A DNA stretch of 64,000 nucleotides from Pirellulimonas nuda (lineage in GTDB: Bacteria > Planctomycetota > Planctomycetia > Pirellulales > Lacipirellulaceae). The stretch's first letter is position 1; each line of letters starts with the position of its first letter. The notes below the pieces were generated by a model that was given only the letters and a program-made list of their open reading frames with translations, did not search any database and was not told the origin of the DNA. The position numbers and the translations under genes were made by a program. The stretch covers positions 3,658,001-3,722,000 of the forward strand of contig NZ_CP036291.1 in NCBI RefSeq assembly GCF_007750855.1. Direction: 5' to 3'. Of the stretch, positions 46,757-53,762 are shown in pieces.

Positions 46757-47950
46757 TCAAAACTCAGCGTCCCACGCCCGCCCGAGCAGCCCGAGCAGCG
46801 TGGGCGGGTCGAAGCGCCTGGGGTTGTTCGCCATCCGCTCTTGGTTGACGCTGCCGGCGATCGCCGCCAACGCCTCCTCGGGGACGCCGGCTTCGCGGAG
46901 GCTCCGCGGCAGGCCGAGCTCGCCCAGCAGCGCCCAGACCGCCCGCGGCAGCTCGGCGGGCGCACAACCCAGCAGCGCGGCGCCGCACGCCGCACGCCGC
47001 CGCACGTACGCGGGCCCACGCGGGTCGACGCAGTCGTCGTTTCCCGTCCGCGCGTTCGCGTCGCCGAACCAGCCGAGCGTCAGCGCCACCGCGTGGCCGT
47101 GGGCGATCCCGTAGCGGGACGTCAAACTGTAGGAAACCGCATGGGCCGCGGTCGTCTTGCCGAGGTTGATCGCCTGCCCGGCAAGGAACGCGCCGGCCAT
47201 CATCCGGGTGCGGGACGCCCCGTCCCCCCGTGTCACGCTGGCGTGCAGCGCAGAGGCCACGAGCCGCCCCGCGGCCCCGGCGTAGCGGTACGACCGGGCC
47301 GTCCCCCCAACCGCCCACAGCGACTCGACGGCCTGCGCTAGGGCGTCGAGCCCCGAGACCGCCGCCAGGCGGGCCGGCATCGCGGCGACCAGCGTGGGGT
47401 CGAGGATCACGCAGCCCGGTCGCATCTGGGGGCAGGCGTACGACTTCTTGATCCCCGCGTCGTACGCCACGGCAAACTGGGTCGCTTCGCTCCCCGACCC
47501 CGACGTGGTGGGCGCCGCAATCAACGCAGGCGCCGGGTGCAGTGAGTCCGCCCGGGCCGACGCGGCGACCCCCGCCCAAGTCCCCGCGGCCGCTAGCTTG
47601 GCGATGTCCAGGCACGACCCTCCCCCGACCGCCACGACCGCCTCGGCACGCAGCTCGGCCGCGGCACGCGCCGCGGCCACTGCCTGAGAGAGCTTCGGGT
47701 TGGGGCAGAAATCTTCGAACCGCTGCACCACGGCGCCCGCGAGCTGGCGCTCGATCCGGCCCCAAGCCCGGGCGGCGTCTGCGGCGCCGCTGTCGACCAC
47801 CAGCAGCACGCGCGTCGCCCCGATTTGGTGGAGCAGCAGCCCCAGCTCGTCGAGCGAGTAGGCGACGCGTTGGCCGCTCCCGGCGATCAGCGTGTGGGCT
47901 TCTTCCCCACAGGCACTGGCGAAGGGCGAGGTTGGCGAGTGAACGTTCAT
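46757..47950 (-). CDS. Phosphonoacetaldehyde reductase (iron-containing alcohol dehydrogenase, PhpC/TIGR03405 type)
   Basis: A 397-residue Fe-ADH. The nucleotide-binding loop is AVGGGSCLDIAKLAA. PTTSGSGSEATQFAVAYD is the family signature. GLDALAQAVESLWAV has Gln where most Fe-ADHs have the first ligand His, a change I associate with phosphonoacetaldehyde reductases. The last ligands lie in TTAAHAVSYSLTSRYGIAHG. The enzyme reduces phosphonoacetaldehyde to 2-hydroxyethylphosphonate with NAD(P)H, or the reverse. It is convergent with the PbfA-like gene and divergent from the MFS transporter gene. Confidence 0.8.
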   Translation of the reverse strand: MNVHSPTSPFASACGEEAHTLIAGSGQRVAYSLDELGLLLHQIGATRVLLVVDSGAADAARAWGRIERQLAGAVVQRFEDFCPNPKLSQAVAAARAAAELRAEAVVAVGGGSCLDIAKLAAAGTWAGVAASARADSLHPAPALIAAPTTSGSGSEATQFAVAYDAGIKKSYACPQMRPGCVILDPTLVAAMPARLAAVSGLDALAQAVESLWAVGGTARSYRYAGAAGRLVASALHASVTRGDGASRTRMMAGAFLAGQAINLGKTTAAHAVSYSLTSRYGIAHGHAVALTLGWFGDANARTGNDDCVDPRGPAYVRRRAACGAALLGCAPAELPRAVWALLGELGLPRSLREAGVPEEALAAIAGSVNQERMANNPRRFDPPTLLGLLGRAWDAEF

Positions 47951-48135
47951 GGCGGTCGGCCGAGCGCGGTGGGAGTTGTGCGCATTCTCCCATTAGATTG
48001 TGAAGCTTTCGTGAGTCGGTCGCTCCCTTGCTTGGGCGCCGACGGGCGGCCCCCTAGGATCAGCCTCGTCGGATCGCGCGGGCCGATGGACTCCCGCTTG
48101 GCACATCCCAGTCGCAACGAAGCCCAACCGCAACA

Positions 48136-49446
48136 ATGCCCCCGCGAATCTCGGTCCGACTCGAACAAGCGTCGCCCGCCGTCTTCTCGGCCTACTGCAT
48201 CGCGGCGTCGTTTGGCGTCTATTTCTGCATGTACGCGTTCCGCAAGCCGTTCACGGCGGGGACGTTCTCCGGGGTCGAGCTGTACGGACTGGACTACAAG
48301 ACGGTGCTGGTGGTCAGCCAGGTGCTGGGCTACACGCTGTCAAAGTTTATCGGCATCCGCTTCATCGCCGAGGCCCGGCCCGGCAGGCGTGCCGCGAGCA
48401 TCGTGGCGCTGATCGCGGCGGCCCACGCGGCGCTGCTGCTGTTTGGCGTCGTGCCGAGCCCGTACAACTTTGTGTTTCTGTTCCTCAACGGCTTGCCGCT
48501 GGGGATGGTGTTCGGGCTGGTGCTCGGTTTCCTGGAAGGGCGCCGCGTGACCGAGGCCCTGTCGGCGGGGCTGTGCGCCAGCTTCATCGTCTCGTCGGGC
48601 GCCGTGAAGACGGTGGGCCAGGCCCTGCTGCTTTGGGGCGGGGTCTCGGAGTACTGGATGCCGTTCGTTACCGGCTTGGTCTTTTGGCCTCCGCTGCTGG
48701 TGTGTGTTTGGCTGCTCGCCCAGATCCCGGCCCCCACGCAAGCCGACGTGGCGCTGCGTGCGGAGCGAACGCCCATTGATCGCGTTGCACGGAGGGCGCT
48801 GCTGCGCCGGCACGGCGTGGGGCTGCTGCTGTTGGTCGCGGTGTTTACGCTGCTGACGATCCTGCGGAGCGTCCGCGACGACTTTGCGGTCGAGGTCTGG
48901 TCGGCGCTCGGCTACGACAAGACCCCGAGCGTCTTCACGATCTCAGAAACGCTGGTGATGTTTGCGGCGATCGCCATCAACGGGCTCGCCTTCCTGATAC
49001 CCGACAACCGCACGGCGTTCTTCACGGCCATCTACACGATCCTCGCCGGGTTCGTCGTGATCGGCCTGGTGACGCTGCTATACCTGGGGGGCGGGGTGGA
49101 TGGGTTTACCTACATGGTTGTCGTGGGGATCGGCGCCTACGTCCCCTACGTGGCCTTCCACACGACGCTGTTCGAGCGGATGATCGCCTTGTTCCGCGAC
49201 CGGGCTAACCTGGGCTACCTGATGTACCTGGCCGACGCGTTCGGCTACCTGGGCTACGTGCTGGTGCTGCTGGCCAAGGACGTCGCGAGCTTCGAGGCCA
49301 ACTACCTGCGGCTGCTGATCGGCGCCTCGCTGGCAGTCAGCCTGGCGTCGCTAGTGATGATGGGCCTGGCCTACTTCTACTTCCGTCGCCAGACCGACGC
49401 CGCGCGGTTCGAGCAACCAGCGCTCGCCGCGGCCCACGGCTCGTAG
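48136..49446 (+). CDS. MFS-type transporter, DUF5690 family
   Basis: A 436-residue polytopic inner-membrane protein with about 12 hydrophobic helices. It opens with FSAYCIAASFGVYFCMYAFR, and the central loop between helices 6 and 7 is charged (RAERTPIDRVARRALLRRHG). Conserved blocks such as YAFRKPFTAGTF and DYKTVLVVSQVLGYTLSKFI belong to the DUF5690/MFS group, whose substrate is not known. Its place between phosphonoacetaldehyde reductase (divergent, 185-bp shared upstream region) and the rest of the phosphonate genes makes a phosphonate or its breakdown product a reasonable but unproven cargo. No ABC phosphonate importer (PhnCDE) or PhnSTUV system is in the window. Confidence 0.85.
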   Translation: MPPRISVRLEQASPAVFSAYCIAASFGVYFCMYAFRKPFTAGTFSGVELYGLDYKTVLVVSQVLGYTLSKFIGIRFIAEARPGRRAASIVALIAAAHAALLLFGVVPSPYNFVFLFLNGLPLGMVFGLVLGFLEGRRVTEALSAGLCASFIVSSGAVKTVGQALLLWGGVSEYWMPFVTGLVFWPPLLVCVWLLAQIPAPTQADVALRAERTPIDRVARRALLRRHGVGLLLLVAVFTLLTILRSVRDDFAVEVWSALGYDKTPSVFTISETLVMFAAIAINGLAFLIPDNRTAFFTAIYTILAGFVVIGLVTLLYLGGGVDGFTYMVVVGIGAYVPYVAFHTTLFERMIALFRDRANLGYLMYLADAFGYLGYVLVLLAKDVASFEANYLRLLIGASLAVSLASLVMMGLAYFYFRRQTDAARFEQPALAAAHGS

Positions 49447-49454
49447 CGGGCCGG

Positions 49455-50288
49455 CTACGGGTTGCTCTGGCCGCCGGCCAACTCGATCCGCAGCTCCAGC
49501 ACCTGCCGGCGCGGCCGGTCGATGCCCAGCAGCACGCCGGGCCGGCCGGGGTCCCAGGCGAACCCTTGGCCGGTAAGCGGCGCGGCGATCGTGCGGCGGA
49601 GCACCAGCTCGGCGCCGGCCGCAGGCAGTTCGAGCTCGTACAATTCGCCCCGATCGTGCCCCGTGCAGTAGAGTCGCCCGTTGGCGCCCCACGCCCCGCC
49701 CGAGCAGCTGTGCGGCTCGAAACGCCCGAGCACCTCGGCCGGAAACACCCACCCCCCGGTACGCCGCCACCGGCGGTCGAAGCGCACCAGCGAGGTCCAC
49801 CGCGCGTCGCGGGCGTGCGGATCGTCGTTGACCGGCGCGGTGTAGTGGGCGAACACGCCCCACCAGGCGCCGTCGTGCGAGTCGATCCAGGTGAGCGAGC
49901 CCGCGGCGATCCCCAGGCTGTGGGACTCGACGTGCTCGAGCGTCTGAGCGTCCCACACCTCAACCGAGCTTGTCTCGGGGTAGCGAGGGAAGTTCGAGTG
50001 GGCGCAGTACAGCTTCCCGTCGAGCACCACGCCGGAGTTGAGGTGCTCTAGCGGCATTGATTCCGAGGCCGTCCAGTGACGCAGCACCGCGCCCGTCGAC
50101 CTGGCGTGTTGGGCCACCCGGCGGTTGCCGATCGCAAAGAAGCAGTGCGGATCGACCGCTACCGCTTGCGTCGCCACGGGCGCGTCGTAGCGTCGCAGAA
50201 CCGCGGCGTCTTGCGCCACGACCGCCGGGACAAGGAGAGCTGCGATCAGCGTCAGCGGTAGGCCTTGGGGGGCTGTCTCGAAGGTCAT
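49455..50288 (-). CDS. Secreted beta-propeller protein (cycloisomerase/YncE-like)
   Basis: A 277-residue protein. The ATG at 50288 starts a plausible signal peptide (MTFETAPQGLPLTLIAALLV, cleaved near AQD); the 61-residue upstream extension is Pro/Thr-rich and unlikely. Repeating blade-like segments follow: QAVAVDPHCFFAIGNRRVAQ, NSGVVLDGKLYCAHSNFPRY, GSLTWIDSHDGAWWGVFAHY, GAWGANGRLYCTGHDRGELY and GFAWDPGRPGVLLGIDRPRR. No catalytic motif is apparent, so substrate binding or scaffolding is more likely than catalysis. The stop is 9 bp from the stop of the MFS gene; the two are convergent. Confidence 0.75.
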   Translation of the reverse strand: MTFETAPQGLPLTLIAALLVPAVVAQDAAVLRRYDAPVATQAVAVDPHCFFAIGNRRVAQHARSTGAVLRHWTASESMPLEHLNSGVVLDGKLYCAHSNFPRYPETSSVEVWDAQTLEHVESHSLGIAAGSLTWIDSHDGAWWGVFAHYTAPVNDDPHARDARWTSLVRFDRRWRRTGGWVFPAEVLGRFEPHSCSGGAWGANGRLYCTGHDRGELYELELPAAGAELVLRRTIAAPLTGQGFAWDPGRPGVLLGIDRPRRQVLELRIELAGGQSNP

Positions 50289-50661
50289 CGCCGGGCGACT
50301 CTGGGGGTAAACGACGGGCGTGGCAGGCGGCATTGTGGGTGCTTGATTCTGGACGCGCACTGTGAAGAACGTGGGAAGCCGCCCGCCGTGGGTCGGGTCG
50401 GCCGGAGTCGGAGCATGCATGCTCTGCGTCGCACGGTGTGTTGCGGACAGGCTCGCTCGATCCCAAGCCAACCCTGCATCCCGCCGCGGGCGCTACCGCT
50501 GCAAGCAGTAGCCTTGGGTGATCGATTGGGGCGTTCCGGCACTACCGGCCGGGGGCTAAAAAAAAGGGCTCCCCTCAAGCGTGCTCCCCCCTCCCCCGCC
50601 GGCCGCCCGGACGCAGCAGCGTCCGAAGCGGCCCGCCGGGAGTGGGGCGCCGCCCCGACCG
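50289..50661. other. No gene; possible operon terminator region
   Basis: There is no supported coding sequence. On the minus strand, downstream of the small membrane protein gene, GGGGAGCCC runs into a stretch of eight T (50565-50558), then AGCCCCC. This could terminate the E2/JAMM/E1 operon, although the stem is weak. Confidence 0.35.
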
Positions 50662-50895
50662 CTACCGCCGCCGCTGCACCCGTCGCCTCGGCGCCGGCCT
50701 CGACAAGGCCCGCTTCTGCTGCGCGAGCCTGCAACAGGCAAAGACTCCCCCTACCGCGAGCACGACGACGGTCGGCCAGAACGCGGTGGTGAACAGCACG
50801 GCCAGAACAACGCACGCCCAGAACACGACCCCCCGCGGGGGCGGCCGCGTCCAGAACTCGGGGCGCGGGGCCCCTTGGTTTTCGTTACCCGACAA
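50662..50895 (-). CDS. Small two-helix membrane protein, last gene of the E2/JAMM/E1 operon
   Basis: A 77-residue protein that begins at a TTG inside the ThiF stop region (TTGTCGGGTAA: the TAA is the ThiF stop), with GGAGG six bases upstream, so it is translationally coupled. The sequence has a short Pro-rich N-terminus (SGNENQGAPRPEFWTRPPPR), a pair of hydrophobic helices (GVVFWACVVLAVLFTTAFWP and TVVVLAVGGVFACC) joined without a loop, and a very basic tail ending RRRVQRRR. No family is recognised. Coupling to an E1-like gene suggests a membrane-linked partner, effector or target of the system. A longer frame exists upstream, but it overlaps ThiF. Confidence 0.55.
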   Translation of the reverse strand: MSGNENQGAPRPEFWTRPPPRGVVFWACVVLAVLFTTAFWPTVVVLAVGGVFACCRLAQQKRALSRPAPRRRVQRRR

Positions 50896-51580
50896 GGGTT
50901 GCCTCCTTGGCTCGGTGGGTTGAAACAATAAGCTCGCTCGCCAGCAGGTTGAGCGACAGGTCGGCGTCCAGCGGCTGCCCTCGCAGCCAGCGGACCAGCT
51001 GCGAGAGCATCAGCCCCGCGGTCATGCCGGCGGCGTAGATCGTCGACCTTGCCGTGCAGGCGCCCGCCTGGGCCTCGTGCTGCGGAAACAGCGATTGGGA
51101 GTAGTGCGCGCGGCTGGCGGCGTCACACGCACTAAGCACCCGCAGGGTCTCGCCCCGCATCCGCCCGTCGGCCCAGAAGCCGACCAGTCCGCCGCCCCCA
51201 CGCCAGATGGCCGAGCGGGCGTCGATGGAGTCGACGCAGCAGAAGGCCGCGTCCCCGAGTGGGATCGCTGGACGCCAACGGTTCAGTACCGCATCCACAT
51301 CAATCTCTGGATCAATCGCCAGCACCGCGTCGCGGCAGGCGTCAACCTTCCGCCGTCCGACATCGCCGCGGACGTACCCCTGCGTCGTGACGTTGCTCGC
51401 GTCGACCTCGTCGAAATCGACTAGCCTCAGCCGACGCACGCCAAGCGAGGCGAGCTGCATCGCGACCTGCCTTCCAACGGCGCCAACGCCGACCACGGCT
51501 ACGTCGAGTGACGCGAGCCTCGCTTGTGGCACAAGCTGTGCTTGCCGCACGAAGCGGACTTCTAACTGTGTCGTACTCAT
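50885..51580 (-). CDS. E1-like ThiF-family adenylyltransferase
   Basis: A 231-residue E1/ThiF/MoeB-type enzyme with a single adenylation domain. Visible are the nucleotide loop VAVVGVGAVGRQVAMQLASL (Gly31-Gly36), the acidic and Asn block LVDFDEVDASNVTTQGYVRG with the arginine region following, and the late ACTARSTIYAAGMTAG segment whose Cys175 could be the thioester cysteine. It lacks the ubiquitin-fold domain of eukaryotic E1s. Such enzymes activate the C-terminal glycine of a ubiquitin-like or sulfur-carrier protein. The start is 18 bp after the JAMM gene stop, so the two are in one operon. Confidence 0.9.
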   Translation of the reverse strand: MSTTQLEVRFVRQAQLVPQARLASLDVAVVGVGAVGRQVAMQLASLGVRRLRLVDFDEVDASNVTTQGYVRGDVGRRKVDACRDAVLAIDPEIDVDAVLNRWRPAIPLGDAAFCCVDSIDARSAIWRGGGGLVGFWADGRMRGETLRVLSACDAASRAHYSQSLFPQHEAQAGACTARSTIYAAGMTAGLMLSQLVRWLRGQPLDADLSLNLLASELIVSTHRAKEATLVG

Positions 51581-51598
51581 AGCGTCGGGACCCTGTTG

Positions 51599-52246
51599 TT
51601 AGTCGGTAGGACAGCTCCAGAGGGACCGGGCGACACCCAGGTCGAGCCCGAACAGCCGCTCACCGAACGCGTCGACCTCATCCCATTCGTCTTCCTGCTC
51701 GACGCAGGTCTCGTACTCCTTGAGCCACGTGGCGTGGTCGCTGCCGGTAAACGGCTCGTCCCACGCAACCCGCACGGGGAGCTGCTGCGTGGCGCCCGGG
51801 CCGGCGTGCACTCCCAGACGGGCGTACCAGCGCCCGCCACGGGCCAGAATCGCCATCACGGCCCAGCCGGCCGGCCCAAACACCCGGGCGAACGTTTCTT
51901 CGTCGGTGCCGCTGGGCGCTGGCGAGCTCCCCGGGTGTGTGTGGAACCAGACCCGGCCGAACTGCTGGGGGCTAAGCCCGGCGTCGGCCTGCTGGTCGAA
52001 GTAGTCGGCCACCGCGGCGTCGTCAAACGCTACGGTGACCGAGCTACAGACCTGGTTTACCAGCACCACGTCCCGCACCAGCAGCAGGTCCTCGGGGTCC
52101 GTAACGCCAAAACAGCCGATCTCGGTCGGCCCGGCGTCACGCAGGAACCGGAGCTTGGCCCACGCATAGGGCGTAAGCCGCAGCGACCTGCGGGGCTGCT
52201 CCTGCCTCTGCTTCCGCAGTGGCTTCCTTGTCCTCGGTACACGCAT
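51599..52246 (-). CDS. JAMM/MPN-domain metalloprotease (JAB-like deubiquitinase fold)
   Basis: A 215-residue protein from the ATG at 52246, with GGAG seven bases upstream. The JAMM zinc site is complete: Glu42 in TEIGCFGVTD, then VWFHTHPGSSPAPSGTDEET with HxH, seven residues, Ser, two residues, Asp (His102, His104, Ser112, Asp115). JAB-family proteins in bacteria remove or mature ubiquitin-like tags or cut sulfur-carrier proteins. The N-terminus is basic (RTRKPLRKQRQEQPRRSLRL). Its first ~110 bp overlap the tail of the E2-like gene in another frame. It sits between the E2-like and E1-like genes. Confidence 0.88.
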   Translation of the reverse strand: MRVPRTRKPLRKQRQEQPRRSLRLTPYAWAKLRFLRDAGPTEIGCFGVTDPEDLLLVRDVVLVNQVCSSVTVAFDDAAVADYFDQQADAGLSPQQFGRVWFHTHPGSSPAPSGTDEETFARVFGPAGWAVMAILARGGRWYARLGVHAGPGATQQLPVRVAWDEPFTGSDHATWLKEYETCVEQEDEWDEVDAFGERLFGLDLGVARSLWSCPTD

Positions 52247-53093
52247 CACAGACTCCGTCGGTTAGGCATTGGTGGCAGTAGATCTTGGAACAGTCGCTGC
52301 AGGGCTCCAGGCAAGAGCGGCAGTTGTTGTCGTCGCAGCCCGTGCAAGCATCGCAACAGCCGTGGCACAGACTGTCACCGCAGCCTTCGCAGCTCTGCAC
52401 GCACTCGTCGCAAAGCTGTGCGTCGCAGCGGCCGCACAGGCCACGCTCATCGGCGTCCACACTGGCGCCGCAGTCGATGCAGGGGACGCCGTGCCAGCGG
52501 TCGAGGCAGACGTACGCACTCGACTCGTTATAGGTCTGGAGGATCTGGCGGAGGATCAGCACGAAGTCGTGCAGCCTCCCTTCCGCGCTGGCGGCCTGCA
52601 GCACGTGCGTCCCTTCCCCTTCACACAGCCGGTCGTCCACCACATGCGGGTGGGTGACGCCCGGGTTGGAGTCGGGCGGGTTGGGGTGCAGGGCCATCAC
52701 TTCGTAGTTGGGCTGTTCGGCGCCAAGCAACTGCCAATGGACAGCGATCATGAATGGGCCCAGGCTGACCTCTTCCAGCTCAATGGGATCGGTCGCGACT
52801 AGCAGCAACTGCCGCTTGAAGTCGATCTCGAGACGACGGGACTCGTCGTCGATCGCCCGCAGGTCCCAGAAAAGGGTGCCGGTTAGTGGCGGCTGGGTAC
52901 ACCGCCTCTCTGCACGCAGCCGCTCGGCCTGGGTCGTGGCCACGACAAAGCCGCACTCGCATCGCTCCTCAGCGACATGTCTGGCATATTCGAACTCGCA
53001 GTTCTGAGTCGGCTCCACTCCCAGCTCTGCTGCGGTGGGGCGACCGCTGCGACTTCGTGATTCTTCGAACCGCACAAAGTTTGACCAACACAA
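52137..53093 (-). CDS. E2-like protein with C-terminal 22-Cys zinc-binding tail
   Basis: A 318-residue protein. Residues 95-190 look like a UBC/RWD-type fold: YEVMALHPNPPDSNPGVTHP, then HVVDDRLCEGEGTHVLQA with the HPH (148-150) and a single candidate catalytic Cys157, then the helix LHDFVLILRQILQTYN. Residues 196-285 contain 22 cysteines, mostly in CxxC pairs (PCIDCGASV, LCGRCDAQLCDECV, CDDNNCRSCLEPCSDC), resembling stacked RING/B-box-like or treble-clef zinc fingers. That would put E2 and an E3-like part in one chain. An N-terminal RCECGF adds another Cys pair. The start is a TTG at 53093 with GGAAGGG upstream; a GTG six codons on is an alternative. The assignment rests on motif order and operon context. 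Confidence 0.65.
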   Translation of the reverse strand: MCWSNFVRFEESRSRSGRPTAAELGVEPTQNCEFEYARHVAEERCECGFVVATTQAERLRAERRCTQPPLTGTLFWDLRAIDDESRRLEIDFKRQLLLVATDPIELEEVSLGPFMIAVHWQLLGAEQPNYEVMALHPNPPDSNPGVTHPHVVDDRLCEGEGTHVLQAASAEGRLHDFVLILRQILQTYNESSAYVCLDRWHGVPCIDCGASVDADERGLCGRCDAQLCDECVQSCEGCGDSLCHGCCDACTGCDDNNCRSCLEPCSDCSKIYCHQCLTDGVCDACTEDKEATAEAEAGAAPQVAAAYALCVGQAPVPA

Positions 53094-53124
53094 GCAGATT
53101 TCCCTTCCGACCCTATCTCGCGGC

Positions 53125-53330
53125 GGTGCAGCTCACCTCCTTCGCGAGCCTGAATGGCCAATCGGCCGAGCGTGCCTCATCCGCGGCGGTTGGCCGGCTC
53201 CGCCAACTCGCAGCCGTGTCCCAGCTCGGCGAAGACCTCCGCAGATCGCTCCAGGCGCCCAGCCGCCGAAGCTGGTCCAGTTTTGGCGGCTTGACGGGGG
53301 TAGAATCTGAGAGAAGTGATGTCCACCGAC
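53125..53330. repeat. 206-bp dispersed repeat, copy A
   Basis: It aligns without gaps over 206 bp to 59921-60126: both begin GGTGCAGCTC, share GACCTCCGCAGAT at offset 109 and GGCGCCCAGCCGCCG at offset 129, and end GATGTCCACCGAC. Divergence is moderate. On the plus strand both copies stay open and encode related peptides (LAAVSQ-G-DLRR, APSRR-W, SER-DVHR). It lies just upstream of the E2-like gene. Confidence 0.8.
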
Positions 53331-53762
53331 CGCAGGTGCGAAACGGCCGGCTGGCCCCTGCTGCGTCTAGCGCAAATGCAGGCGGTGTCCCTGCCGACCG
53401 AAGACTTCAGCGACTTACCAGCGGACACGCGCCGGACCCCCAAACCGCTGGACGGGCTGCATCGACGGCAAGCGTTCGTCGGCGCCCAGATCGCTGAGCG
53501 CGGCTCACGTCTGCTGCGCGTGTCTTGGGGAACGACGTGGGAATCACCCCGCATGCTCCCCTGCTGAATGGCTATTTGCGACAACCAACTCGCGCGGCGT
53601 CGAACGACGGAAGGAGGAGGTGGGGGTGGCCGGAGATAAGGGGATGGGCGGCGCTGCACGCAGCGGACAGTGAAGGGGATATACTACATTCTCGGCGGAG
53701 TCGAACGTGCGTTCTTCTCCTTGCTTCTCCCCACTCCCGCCAGGTCGGTGACAGGTCGAACC

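Noticed and set aside
50885..53093. CBASS or thiamine/molybdopterin synthesis cluster
   Set aside because: No cGAS-like nucleotidyltransferase, no ThiS/MoaD-like carrier with a GlyGly end and no ThiG/MoaE neighbours were found; the E2-like gene points to a conjugation system instead.
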